Assembly: GCA_044336815.1 (NCBI GenBank)
Contig: JBIIOU010000056.1
Coordinates: 1-11,130 of the forward strand
Direction: 5' to 3'
Length of the DNA: 11,130 bases
Source of the DNA: GCA-2737125 sp044336815
Lineage (GTDB): Bacteria; Actinomycetota; Actinomycetes; S36-B12
Part shown: positions 1-7,223 of the stretch, piece after piece
Numbering within the stretch: the stretch's first letter is position 1
Layout: each line of letters opens with the position of its first letter
Translations under genes and position numbers: made by a program
Notes under the pieces: model-generated
The model's input: the letters and a program-made list of their open reading frames with translations, nothing else
What the model was told of the DNA's origin: nothing
The model's database searches: none

Positions 1-1594
1 AGCCGTATTCTTGCAAACATTAAAGACCGGCACGACAATATTTGATGATGCTGTTCAGCAAGTTAAGGATCGCGGCAGCAATACGTTGCCAGGGGCCAAG
101 GCCTTCGCGCTTCATGACACCTACGGATTTCCATTTGATCTCACCCTTGAGATGGCCGCCGAGCAAGGCCTAGCAGTCGATGAAGACGCCTTCCGTCAGT
201 TAATGGGGCAGCAGCGTGAACGCGCAAAGGCCGATGCGCGTGATCGCAAAGTGGGCTTGACCGCTACCACTGAATATCGCGATATCCTGCAGGTTGGCGG
301 CACTACAGAATTCACCGGTTATCTTGAAGCCGCGAGTGAAGCAACAGTTATCGGCTTACTCCGCGATGGAGTCACCGTGCCAACCGCAGGCCTTGGTGAG
401 CACGTTGAAGTCATCTTGAATCGTAGCCCTTTTTATGCCGAAGCCGGCGGGCAATTGGGTGACCACGGCCGCATCGTCACGGCCGACGGCGGGGTCGTTG
501 AGGTCTACGACGTACAAGTGCCGGTACCAGGGTTATTCGTGCACCGCGGTGAGGTGGTACTCGGTGAGATCGTGCAAGGTGCGGTGGTTACTGGCGAAGT
601 AGACGTCGCTCGGCGCAAGGCCATCTCGCGGGCGCACACCGCTACCCACCTGATCCACCGGGCTTTTCGCGAACGACTTGGCGACACCGCAACACAAATG
701 GGTTCGGAGAATGCTCCGGGGCGAATTCGATTTGATTTCCCGAGTCCAACTCCAGTGGGTGCTTTGGTTCTTCAAGAAGTTGAAGCCCGTGTAAATGAGG
801 TTCTTCTGGACGACCTCGAGGTGAGCGCGCAGTTGATGACTCAGCCTGAGGCTAGGGCTATGGGAGCGATGGCTCTGTTCGGCGAAAAATATGGTGATCA
901 GGTCCGCGTAGTCTCGGTCGGCACCTGGGCGCATGAGCTTTGTGGGGGCACGCACGCCCTGAGATCAGGGCAATTGGGGGTGGTGACATTCTTGTCTGAA
1001 GGGTCGATCGGTACCGGGGTTCGGCGCCTTGAAGCTCTTGTCGGTGCTGATGCCTACACCTATTTGGCACGTGAGCATGTTCTAGTGAATCGACTTACGG
1101 ATTTAATGAAAGCACCAAGTGATGAGCTAGTCGAACGGATCGAACGCACAATCGTCGCATTGAAGGATGCCGAACGCGATCTAGCAAAGACTAAGAGTGC
1201 ACAACTGGTGGCCGGTATCGATGCCATTATCGGTGAGGGTCGTGAAATCGGTGGTGTCAGCGTCTGGGCATTTGAAGCACCAGCTGGTACGAGCGCCGGC
1301 GACCTTCGTGAACTAGCCATTAAGGCGCGTGGCCGGGGTCGCCCTGGGGTCCCCGTGGTCCTGATCGGTGGTGCCATTACCGACAACAAAGTCGCGATGG
1401 TTGCCGCTGCAAATCCACGAGCAATTGAATTGGGCCTGCCCGCTAGTTGGTTACTTGAAATTGCACTGGCCGGTGTGGGTGGGCGCGGGGGCGGCAAGGA
1501 TGATCTTGCGCAAGGCGGTGGGCCCGATGTGGCGGGTATTGCCACGGCATTGGGCTTGGTCGAGGCTGCGATTGCGAAGCGGCTAGGCGTCTGA
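1..1594 (+). CDS. alaS: Alanyl-tRNA synthetase, C-terminal part (5' end outside window)
   Basis: Class II aminoacyl-tRNA synthetase that charges tRNA-Ala in the cytoplasm and clears mischarged Ser/Gly through an editing domain. The reading frame is open from base 2 (A-V-F-L-Q-T...), so the TTG/ATG-like codons near the edge are not starts. About 530 residues are present against roughly 880-890 in the family, so the catalytic core is mostly missing. Visible parts in order: the end of the tRNA-recognition region with HDTYGFPFDLT (about 113-145); the editing domain with SPFYAEAGGQLGDHG (about 425-469); the editing-site zinc ligands HTATH (635-649) and CGGTH (941-955); then a coiled-coil linker and the C-Ala domain ending in the Gly-rich GGGKDDLAQGGG (about 1486-1521). 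All expected editing residues are present. The stop TGA at 1592-1594 is 2 bases before ruvX, implying cotranscription. Identification is essentially certain. Confidence 0.98.
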   Translation, partial: AVFLQTLKTGTTIFDDAVQQVKDRGSNTLPGAKAFALHDTYGFPFDLTLEMAAEQGLAVDEDAFRQLMGQQRERAKADARDRKVGLTATTEYRDILQVGGTTEFTGYLEAASEATVIGLLRDGVTVPTAGLGEHVEVILNRSPFYAEAGGQLGDHGRIVTADGGVVEVYDVQVPVPGLFVHRGEVVLGEIVQGAVVTGEVDVARRKAISRAHTATHLIHRAFRERLGDTATQMGSENAPGRIRFDFPSPTPVGALVLQEVEARVNEVLLDDLEVSAQLMTQPEARAMGAMALFGEKYGDQVRVVSVGTWAHELCGGTHALRSGQLGVVTFLSEGSIGTGVRRLEALVGADAYTYLAREHVLVNRLTDLMKAPSDELVERIERTIVALKDAERDLAKTKSAQLVAGIDAIIGEGREIGGVSVWAFEAPAGTSAGDLRELAIKARGRGRPGVPVVLIGGAITDNKVAMVAAANPRAIELGLPASWLLEIALAGVGGRGGGKDDLAQGGGPDVAGIATALGLVEAAIAKRLGV

Positions 1595-1596
1595 GT

Positions 1597-2031
1597 GTGA
1601 CCGGGGTCCATATGGCATGCGATGTAGGCAGTGTCCGCATCGGAGTTGCCCGAAGTGACCCGGGTGGGGTCTTGGCCTTTCCGCTGGACGCAATTGCCGC
1701 AGGGCCAGATGCTGTTGCGCAATTGGGTGCACTGATCACCGAATACGAAGCCGTCGGCGTAATTATCGGATTACCTTTAAACATGGATGGTACGGCTGGA
1801 GCCGCTGCGCAATCGGCTCAGGCCTGGGCAGCGCAGGTAGCGGATGCCTTGGCTGTGCCTGTTGAGCTCGTGGATGAACGCTTGACAACGGTGCAGGCCC
1901 AACGCGGATTACACGATGCGGGGCGCACGGTTCGTTCCTCGCGAGCGGTGATCGATAGTGCGTCTGCTGTAGTGCTACTGCAGTCATATTTGGATAGGAC
2001 GCGAAAGGCATCCAGTGAGCCAGCTAAATAG
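1597..2031 (+). CDS. ruvX: RuvX/YqgF family pre-16S rRNA nuclease (Holliday junction resolvase-like)
   Basis: RuvC-fold nuclease of 144 residues, the usual size. The family is known for processing the 5' end of pre-16S rRNA and was earlier proposed as a Holliday junction resolvase. The three acidic active-site residues are visible: D9 in DVGSVRIG, E94 in LVDERLTTVQ, and D120 in IDSASAVVLLQSYLD. The GLPLNMDG motif is at residues 58-65. The Glu that often follows this motif (DGTE in E. coli YqgF, from memory) is Ala here (DGTAG), which is unlikely to be critical. The GTG start at 1597 lies 2 bases after the alaS stop and leaves the usual short stretch before the first Asp. An ATG at 1612 is a possible alternative but would leave only two residues before that Asp. 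The 3' end overlaps mltG by 17 bases. Location: cytoplasm. Confidence 0.95.
   Translation: MTGVHMACDVGSVRIGVARSDPGGVLAFPLDAIAAGPDAVAQLGALITEYEAVGVIIGLPLNMDGTAGAAAQSAQAWAAQVADALAVPVELVDERLTTVQAQRGLHDAGRTVRSSRAVIDSASAVVLLQSYLDRTRKASSEPAK
2003..2008 (+). promoter_or_regulatory. Shine-Dalgarno sequence deciding the mltG start
   Basis: GAAAGG inside the 3' end of ruvX, 6 bases before the GTG at 2015. It favours that GTG over the ATG codons at 2033 and 2036, which have no purine-rich stretch at a good distance. The site makes mltG translation physically overlap the end of ruvX. Confidence 0.6.
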
Positions 2032-3112
2032 CATGATGAGTTCGGGTTCATTGCCCCCGTCTCCTAATAAGCGAAGCATTAGCCGTCGCATCGTCCTGCT
2101 ATTAATCCTTGCCTGCCTAGCTGGTTTGATCTGGGCCGGATTTTCAGTACTTCGCGGTGCGACAACTACATCAGATTATGTTGGCTCAGGTACTGCTGAA
2201 GTAGTTGTTGTGGTTGAACGCGGGGATTCCCTCCGGGTTATCGCCGAGAAACTTCGAACGGCTGACGTCGTTATGAGCGTGGACTCCTTCTTGGCGGCGG
2301 TCAATTCCGACGAGCGCGCGTCGAGCATTGGTCCGGGCAAGTACATTATGCGCGATCAGATGAGTGGCGCTTTAGCGCTTGCGCTGATGTTAGACCCAAC
2401 CTCGCGCGAATTGAATCAAATGGTTTTACCTGAAGGACTAACGCTGAATGAAACTGTCGCAATTGCGAGTCGAACTACGGGCCTAGCTAAGGCCAATTTC
2501 AAAGATGCACTCAAAGCGCCAGGAGAACTTGACCTACCAGCTTATGCCGAGGACCGTCCGGAAGGGTTTTTGTTCCCGGCGACCTATGACTTATCGGGCG
2601 ACGAGACTGCTGCTGACGTACTGCGTGTGCTCATCAATCGATTCGCACAAGCAAGTGCAGATGTCGGTCTTGAAAGTCGGGCGGCGGCGGTTGGTAGAAC
2701 ACCTTATGAAGTTCTCACGATTGCATCCCTATTACAGGCAGAGGGCTTGCCGAATGACTTCGCCAAAGTAGCCCGCGTGATTTACAACCGACTTGACGCT
2801 GAGATGCCACTCCAACTTGACGCGACTGTGTCGTATGCGCTGGGGATAAATGATATTTTACTCAATGCCGAACAATTGGCAACGCAGTCGCCATACAACA
2901 CATATATAAATGTGGGCCTGCCGCCTACGCCTATCAACTCACCGGGTGAAGCAGCGATCGAGGCTGCATTGGCTCCGGCCAGTGGCAAGTGGTTGTATTT
3001 CGTGACGGTAGATCCGGAGGCTGGCATCACAAAATTCACCAAGTCATACGACAAGTTCTTGCAGCTCAAAGCGCAGTTCCAAGCTAACCTCGCTAAGTCA
3101 ACAAGTGAGTAG
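2015..3112 (+). CDS. mltG: Endolytic murein transglycosylase MltG (YceG-like)
   Basis: Inner-membrane lytic transglycosylase that cleaves nascent peptidoglycan strands and is thought to release or terminate glycan chains. It has 365 residues, within the family range. There is a short basic cytoplasmic tail (NKRSISRR, about 18-25), one membrane segment at about 26-43, then the extracytoplasmic YceG region. That region opens with a LysM-like part (VVVERGDSLRVIAEKL, about 65-80). The catalytic Glu is expected at E243 in IASLLQAEG, followed by VARVIYNRLD and the substrate-groove motif SPYNTYINVGLPPTPINSPG. The C-terminal LYFVTVDPEAGITKF has lost the His seen in the E. coli G-x-H-x-F motif; from memory this is usual in actinobacteria. 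The GTG start at 2015 is supported by an upstream GAAAGG; the alternative is ATG 2033. The stop overlaps the aroE start by 8 bases. Confidence 0.95.
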   Translation: MSQLNSMMSSGSLPPSPNKRSISRRIVLLLILACLAGLIWAGFSVLRGATTTSDYVGSGTAEVVVVVERGDSLRVIAEKLRTADVVMSVDSFLAAVNSDERASSIGPGKYIMRDQMSGALALALMLDPTSRELNQMVLPEGLTLNETVAIASRTTGLAKANFKDALKAPGELDLPAYAEDRPEGFLFPATYDLSGDETAADVLRVLINRFAQASADVGLESRAAAVGRTPYEVLTIASLLQAEGLPNDFAKVARVIYNRLDAEMPLQLDATVSYALGINDILLNAEQLATQSPYNTYINVGLPPTPINSPGEAAIEAALAPASGKWLYFVTVDPEAGITKFTKSYDKFLQLKAQFQANLAKSTSE

Positions 3113-3911
3113 AGCCCACGGAATGCGAGCCGCAGTGCTCGGTTCACCGATAGCTCACAGCTTGTCTCCTGCCATTCACCGGGCGGCTTATAGAGCCTTG
3201 GGGCTCGACTGGAGTTATGAGGCTCTAGATATAACTCCACTGCAACTCCCGAAGTTTCTTGCTGACCTTGATGAATCTTGGGCGGGGTTATCACTGACAA
3301 TGCCACTCAAAGAGACCGCAATTGAGCATCTTGATGAGGTTGACGAGTTGGCCATTCGGGTTCGAGCGGTAAATACGGTGCTCCCAACTAGGCGGGGCTT
3401 GCTAGGCACAAATACCGATGTCTACGGGATGGTCCACGCACTGAATGCGGCTGGCCTCGAGGTGTGCTCGACCGCAACGATTCTTGGTGCCGGGGCAACA
3501 GCACGAAGTGCGGTGGCGGCCGCGGCCGCACTGGGTGTTACATCAATTAACGTCTGTGCTCGACGTCCTGCTGCGGCGCTAGATGTCTGCGCCGTGGCCG
3601 CTGAATTTGGGGTCACCGCCAGCGCACGAGACCTTGAGCCGGCAGCCGATTTACTCAGGGCTGATTTAGTAATCAGCACATTGCCCGGAGATATTGCCGC
3701 GCATTGGGTTCCCTTCGTGGGGGACGGCGTAGGGGCTTTGCAGGATGTCTCCTATCACCCGTGGCCAACTCCATTAGCCGGCGCCTGGCCCACAAAGCTC
3801 ATTGCTAGTGGCCGGGATCTTCTGCTTTGGCAGGCTGCCGAGCAAGTGCACCTAATGACTGGGCGAGATGCTCCGGTGCTACAGATGCGGGCTGCGCTCG
3901 ATGCAACTTGA
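3105..3911 (+). CDS. aroE: Shikimate dehydrogenase (NADP+)
   Basis: Reduces 3-dehydroshikimate to shikimate with NADPH, step 4 of the shikimate pathway, in the cytoplasm. It has 268 residues, normal length. Shikimate-binding SPIAHSLSP is at 14-22. GLSLTMPLK carries the catalytic Lys at K69, and VNT is at 89-91. The partner Asp is D105 in TNTD. The Rossmann Gly-rich loop is GAGATA (128-133). The NADP phosphate-binding Arg region is CARRPAAA. The C-terminal SYHPWPTPL and LLLWQAAEQ motifs complete the fold. The GLSLTMPLK form, rather than GxNVTxPHK, is typical of actinobacteria. The GTG start at 3105 overlaps the mltG stop (GTGAGTAG), suggesting coupling. ATG 3123 is a good alternative that would drop six residues not needed by the fold; neither has a strong Shine-Dalgarno, so the start is uncertain. 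Confidence 0.96.
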   Translation: MSRAHGMRAAVLGSPIAHSLSPAIHRAAYRALGLDWSYEALDITPLQLPKFLADLDESWAGLSLTMPLKETAIEHLDEVDELAIRVRAVNTVLPTRRGLLGTNTDVYGMVHALNAAGLEVCSTATILGAGATARSAVAAAAALGVTSINVCARRPAAALDVCAVAAEFGVTASARDLEPAADLLRADLVISTLPGDIAAHWVPFVGDGVGALQDVSYHPWPTPLAGAWPTKLIASGRDLLLWQAAEQVHLMTGRDAPVLQMRAALDAT

Positions 3912-3926
3912 GCCGAACCGCCTGAG

Positions 3927-4394
3927 ATGAGCGTGGTTTTTGAAATCGCGGCTTGGCTCATCTTTGCGGGGTTTGGGTTAGCGCTTTCGGTAATTGATAT
4001 TCGAGAGCATCGATTGCCCAATAATTTGGTGGCGATTGCGGCTCTCGCGGGGCTGGCCGCGGTGGCGACAAGTGCTATCAGTTCCGACGATCTCGGTGCG
4101 CTGGTTCGCGCGGTGCTCGGGGCCGTGATCGTATTTGGTGCCCTCCTAGTGATGGCACTAGTCGCACCAACTGGCTTAGGGATGGGAGACGTCAAATTAG
4201 GTGCCATCACGGGCCTCTATTTGGGCTGGTTGGGCTGGTCTTGGCTATTTTGGGGCACCTTCATTGGATTTGCGATGGGTGCGGTGTGGGCGGTGGCGTT
4301 GATCATGATTAAAAAGGCCCAAAGATCCACCCCGATTGCCTTTGGCCCTTTTTTGATCCTCGGTGTCGTGGTCAGCGCCCTGCTCGCTATCTGA
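3927..4394 (+). CDS. Minimal prepilin peptidase (A24 family, catalytic domain only)
   Basis: Membrane aspartic peptidase that removes the leader from type IV pilin or Flp/Tad-like prepilins. It has 155 residues, against roughly 250-290 for full PilD/GspO proteins, and lacks the N-terminal zinc and methylase domain; it resembles the short TadV/CpaA-like or actinobacterial form. The two catalytic aspartates are visible: D24 in SVIDIREHRLPN and D88 in the GxGD signature GMGDVKLG (85-92). IAFGPFL (137-143) is the conserved C-terminal motif. Hydrophobic segments lie at about 5-23, 35-51, 60-80, 103-128 and 138-155. It sits between aroE (15 bases) and aroC (12 bases) on the same strand, so it is probably cotranscribed with the shikimate genes. 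No pilin or secretion ATPase gene is in the window, so its substrates are unknown. The ATG at 3927 has only a weak upstream ribosome site. Confidence 0.9.
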   Translation: MSVVFEIAAWLIFAGFGLALSVIDIREHRLPNNLVAIAALAGLAAVATSAISSDDLGALVRAVLGAVIVFGALLVMALVAPTGLGMGDVKLGAITGLYLGWLGWSWLFWGTFIGFAMGAVWAVALIMIKKAQRSTPIAFGPFLILGVVVSALLAI

Positions 4395-4406
4395 AAGGAT
4401 GGGCTC

Positions 4407-5585
4407 ATGGTGCGCTGGCTCACGGCAGGTGAATCCCATGGGCCAGCCCTGGTCGCGATCATCGAGGGGCTACCCGCCGGAATTTGCGTCACCACCGCTG
4501 ATATTGATATTGACTTGGCTAGGCGCCGGCTAGGAGCGGGGCGTGGGGCTCGGATGAAATTCGAGCGCGATGAGATGCGCTTTTTGGGCGGGGTCCGCCA
4601 TGGCAAGTCAATGGGTGGCCCGATTGCAATCGAAGTTGGCAATAGCGAGTGGTCCAAATGGGAAACCGTGATGGCCCCCGACCCGGTTGATGACGAGGTA
4701 CTAGCGCAGTTGGCCCGCAATGCTCCACTTACCCGGCCAAGGCCTGGGCACGCTGATCTAGTCGGTATGCAAAAGTATGGATTCGACGACGCCCGACCGG
4801 TACTCGAACGCGCTAGTGCGCGCGAGACCGCGGCCCGGGTCGCACTTGGTGCGGTGGCTCGAATGTTCCTGCGCCAGGTCGCTGGCATCGAAGTTTTGAG
4901 CCATGTCGTTCGCATCGGTTCGGTTGAGGTTGCCAGTGGGGTGGTGCCGTCAGTTACTGACGGAGGCCGCATTGACGAGAGCGCAGTGCGCTGTGTTGAC
5001 GAAGTCCAAGCGGCTGCCATGGTCGAAGAGATCGCGAATGCGCATCGAGATGGCGATACTTTGGGCGGTGTAGTGGAGGTTGTCGCCTATAACATCCCAC
5101 CGGGCCTGGGCAGCCATGTGCATTGGGATCGTCGGCTGGACTCTAAATTGGCCGGGGCGCTCATGGGCATTCAAGCCATCAAGGGTGTAGAGATTGGGGA
5201 TGGTTTCGGGCTCGCTGCGGTACGCGGATCGCAAGCCCAGGATGAAATCATCAATGAAGATGATCGACTTCTGCGAACGTCAGGGAAGTCAGGCGGCACC
5301 GAAGGCGGGATGTCGACCGGCGAAGTTCTTCGGGTGCGCGCCGCGATGAAGCCAATCTCGACTATCCCTAAAGCGTTGAGAACAGTCGACGTTGCGACGG
5401 GTGAGGCGGCACCGGCGATCAATCAGCGCTCGGATGTGTGTGCGGTCCCGGCCGCAGGTATTGTGGCTGAAGCGATGGTGCTCCTTGTACTTGCCGATGC
5501 CATGCTAGAGAAGTTCGGTGGAGATAGCGTTGCCGAAACTAAGCGCAACCATGATTCATATCTAGCCAATTTACAGATCCGATGA
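4407..5585 (+). CDS. aroC: Chorismate synthase
   Basis: Converts 5-enolpyruvylshikimate-3-phosphate to chorismate using reduced FMN, the last step of the shikimate pathway. It has 392 residues, typical of the family. Signature stretches in order: RWLTAGESHGPAL at the N-terminus; RRRLGAGRGARMKFERD; LTRPRPGHADLVGMQKYGF followed by ERASARETAARVALGAVAR; SGKSGGTEGGMSTGEVLRVR; and RSDVCAVPAAGIVAEAM near the C-terminus. The ATG at 4407 has a good Shine-Dalgarno, GAAAGGA at 4393-4399, with 7 bases of spacing; it overlaps the stop codon of the preceding gene. The stop overlaps the aroK start by 4 bases (ATGA), a classic translational-coupling arrangement. Nothing is missing or odd. Confidence 0.98.
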   Translation: MVRWLTAGESHGPALVAIIEGLPAGICVTTADIDIDLARRRLGAGRGARMKFERDEMRFLGGVRHGKSMGGPIAIEVGNSEWSKWETVMAPDPVDDEVLAQLARNAPLTRPRPGHADLVGMQKYGFDDARPVLERASARETAARVALGAVARMFLRQVAGIEVLSHVVRIGSVEVASGVVPSVTDGGRIDESAVRCVDEVQAAAMVEEIANAHRDGDTLGGVVEVVAYNIPPGLGSHVHWDRRLDSKLAGALMGIQAIKGVEIGDGFGLAAVRGSQAQDEIINEDDRLLRTSGKSGGTEGGMSTGEVLRVRAAMKPISTIPKALRTVDVATGEAAPAINQRSDVCAVPAAGIVAEAMVLLVLADAMLEKFGGDSVAETKRNHDSYLANLQIR

Positions 5586-6121
5586 CTTCGAGTGCAGTGC
5601 CAACTACTAAGCCTGTGCTTGTGCTGGTCGGAGCACCGGGCGCCGGCAAGTCCAGTATCGGCCGTCGGGTTGCTTCTAAACTCAAAATCTCGTTCGTCGA
5701 TACCGATCAACTGATTGAAAAATCCGCGGGCATGAGTGTGTCGGACATCTTTGTGACCCTTGGTGAAGCCGCTTTTCGCCGCATTGAGCAGGATACGGTC
5801 GCCGCTGCGTTACGCGACCAAAAGGGGGTAGTGGCGCTAGGTGGCGGCGCGGTAATGAATACAAGTACTAGCGCTTTACTCGGTGAACAATGTGTCGTTT
5901 GGCTGCGCGTAAATGTGTCGGATGCTGCGCACCGGGTCGGAATGAATACTGCCCGTCCGCTACTTCTTGGCAATGTCCGCGGTCAATTGAAGTCCCTGAT
6001 GGATGAACGCACTCCAACCTATGAAGCCGTCAGCACCTACGTCGTTGACACGTCCGGCAAATCTTTAAAGGTGGTGGCCGATGAGGTCGCGGCACTCGTT
6101 GGAGGTCATGAAGATGTCTGA
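5582..6121 (+). CDS. aroK: Shikimate kinase
   Basis: Phosphorylates shikimate at the 3-hydroxyl with ATP (step 5 of the pathway). It has 179 residues, a usual size. P-loop GAPGAGKS is at 17-24. Shikimate-binding DTDQLIE is at 40-46, with the second Asp (D42) equivalent to the conserved D34 of the M. tuberculosis enzyme. GEAAFRRIE (61-69) holds a conserved shikimate-binding Arg. The Walker-B-like GGGAV is at 87-91, and lid Arg R125 is in ARPLL. The start ATG is inside the aroC stop (ATGA). The 3' end carries the aroB ribosome-binding site and overlaps the aroB start. The neighbours make the shikimate pathway role secure over other P-loop kinases such as gluconate kinase. Confidence 0.97.
   Translation: MTSSAVPTTKPVLVLVGAPGAGKSSIGRRVASKLKISFVDTDQLIEKSAGMSVSDIFVTLGEAAFRRIEQDTVAAALRDQKGVVALGGGAVMNTSTSALLGEQCVVWLRVNVSDAAHRVGMNTARPLLLGNVRGQLKSLMDERTPTYEAVSTYVVDTSGKSLKVVADEVAALVGGHEDV
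6101..6105 (+). promoter_or_regulatory. Shine-Dalgarno sequence deciding the aroB start
   Basis: GGAGG within the last codons of aroK. It is 8 bases before the ATG at 6114 but only 2 bases before the ATG at 6108, and lies downstream of the ATG at 6081. It therefore points to 6114 as the aroB start. Confidence 0.75.
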
Positions 6122-7214
6122 CACCATTTGCATTACCGTACAGGCGGAGCGCTCCTACGAAGTACATATTGGCGCCGGGTGTATTAACTTGTTGCCGACG
6201 ATGCTTACTGGCGCCGGGCGATTAGCGCTGATTTATCAGCGGCCAGTTTTGCAGTGGGTCGACCTTATTCGCGTCCAACTCGTTGATCAGGGTGCCCTGG
6301 TGCTGTTAATCGAGGTGCCAGAGGGCGAGGCGGCGAAGTCAGCAGCCGTGCTCGAGGAGTGCTGGCAAAAGCTAGGGGATTCAGGGTTTACTCGAAATGA
6401 TGCCGTGATCGCAGTTGGCGGGGGAGCGGTCACCGACTTAGCGGGCTTCGTTGCTGCAACTTGGCTACGCGGGATACGAAATGTGAACGTCCCAACAACA
6501 CTGCTGGGGATGGTCGATGCCTCGGTAGGTGGTAAGACGGGTATCAATAGTGCGGCAGGCAAAAATCTTATTGGCGCATTTCACAGCCCCGTCGGAGTCA
6601 TCTGCGACCTCGATACCTTGACGACTTTGCCCAGACCGGATTTAGTGGCTGGAATGGCTGAAGTTGCAAAAATTGGGCTGACATCTGACCCAACGATCTT
6701 GGCAGACCTGCGCCGCGACGTGATTACCTCCTGTGATCCAGGTAGTTCGTTAATGGCTGACCTCATTAGGCGCGCGGTCCAAGTGAAAGCCGATGTCGTG
6801 GGGGGTGACTTCAAGGAGGTTTCGTCAAGTTCGTCGCAGCCGGCCCTTGGCCGTGAGGTCCTAAATTACGGCCATACTTTTGGGCACGCAATCGAGCGGG
6901 TTGAGGATTACCGCTGGCGGCACGGTGAAGCCATCTCGGTAGGCATGATCTACGTTGCTGAGCTGGCCAGGCTTGGTGGCCGACTAGGGGAGGCCGAGGT
7001 TGCCACCCACCGTGAAATATTGGGTCTACTCGGGCTGCCCACCAGCTATGTGTCAGGTCGTTGGGAGCAGTTGTTGGCTGCTATGCAGATCGATAAGAAG
7101 GCCCGGGGCGCAATGCTCCGTTTCGTGATCCTGACTGGGATCGGGCACCCGGTCGAGTGGGCCGGCCCCGACCCAGAGCTGCTGTTGGCGGCCTACGAGG
7201 CGGTAACCGCGTAG
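6114..7214 (+). CDS. aroB: 3-dehydroquinate synthase
   Basis: NAD+- and metal-dependent cyclisation of DAHP to 3-dehydroquinate (step 2 of the pathway). It has 366 residues from the chosen start. Motifs: VPEGEAAKS; the NAD-binding AVGGGAVTDLAGFVAATWLRG; PTTLLGMVDASVGGKTGIN; GKNLIGAFHSP; metal ligand Glu in AGMAEVAK; and LNYGHTFGHAIE and RHGEAISVGM carrying the His ligands. Just before LNYGH, between KE (6813-6818) and R (6852), there are 11 residues (VSSSSSQPALG) where related enzymes have about three: a Ser-rich insertion near the active site. The start was set at ATG 6114 because of GGAGG at 6101-6105. A longer frame from ATG 6081 exists but would add 11 residues not seen in the family and a 41-base overlap. 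The chosen start overlaps the aroK stop by 8 bases. Confidence 0.96.
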   Translation: MSDTICITVQAERSYEVHIGAGCINLLPTMLTGAGRLALIYQRPVLQWVDLIRVQLVDQGALVLLIEVPEGEAAKSAAVLEECWQKLGDSGFTRNDAVIAVGGGAVTDLAGFVAATWLRGIRNVNVPTTLLGMVDASVGGKTGINSAAGKNLIGAFHSPVGVICDLDTLTTLPRPDLVAGMAEVAKIGLTSDPTILADLRRDVITSCDPGSSLMADLIRRAVQVKADVVGGDFKEVSSSSSQPALGREVLNYGHTFGHAIERVEDYRWRHGEAISVGMIYVAELARLGGRLGEAEVATHREILGLLGLPTSYVSGRWEQLLAAMQIDKKARGAMLRFVILTGIGHPVEWAGPDPELLLAAYEAVTA

Positions 7215-7223
7215 GCTCAAGTC

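Noticed and set aside
533..955. Open frame of 140 codons on the minus strand
   Set aside because: Opposite the alaS editing domain, whose zinc ligands are intact; no supporting ribosome site or motif.
1060..1722. Open frame of 220 codons on the minus strand
   Set aside because: Opposite the alaS C-terminal domain and the ruvX start. The composition is low-complexity Ala/Ser/Pro and no family is recognisable.
1882..1911. Perfect TTGACA inside ruvX, considered as an internal promoter for mltG
   Set aside because: No convincing -10 hexamer at 16-18 bases (the sequence there is CGGATTAC). The bases encode the conserved ERLTT motif of RuvX, so the match is explained by coding.
3516..3529. 14-base palindrome GCGGCCGCGGCCGC
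   Set aside because: It encodes the Ala run of the AroE Rossmann helix. GCC/GCG/GCA Ala codons produce such palindromes by chance, and no second copy was noticed.
4217..5020. Long open frame of 267 codons on the minus strand
   Set aside because: It lies opposite the prepilin peptidase and aroC, both of which have clear catalytic motifs. Its translation is Ser/Thr/Arg/Pro-rich with no recognisable domain, as expected from the antisense of such genes.
6813..6820. AAGGAGGT, a strong Shine-Dalgarno match inside aroB
   Set aside because: No start codon at a usable distance downstream. It encodes Lys-Glu-Val next to the active-site Glu.
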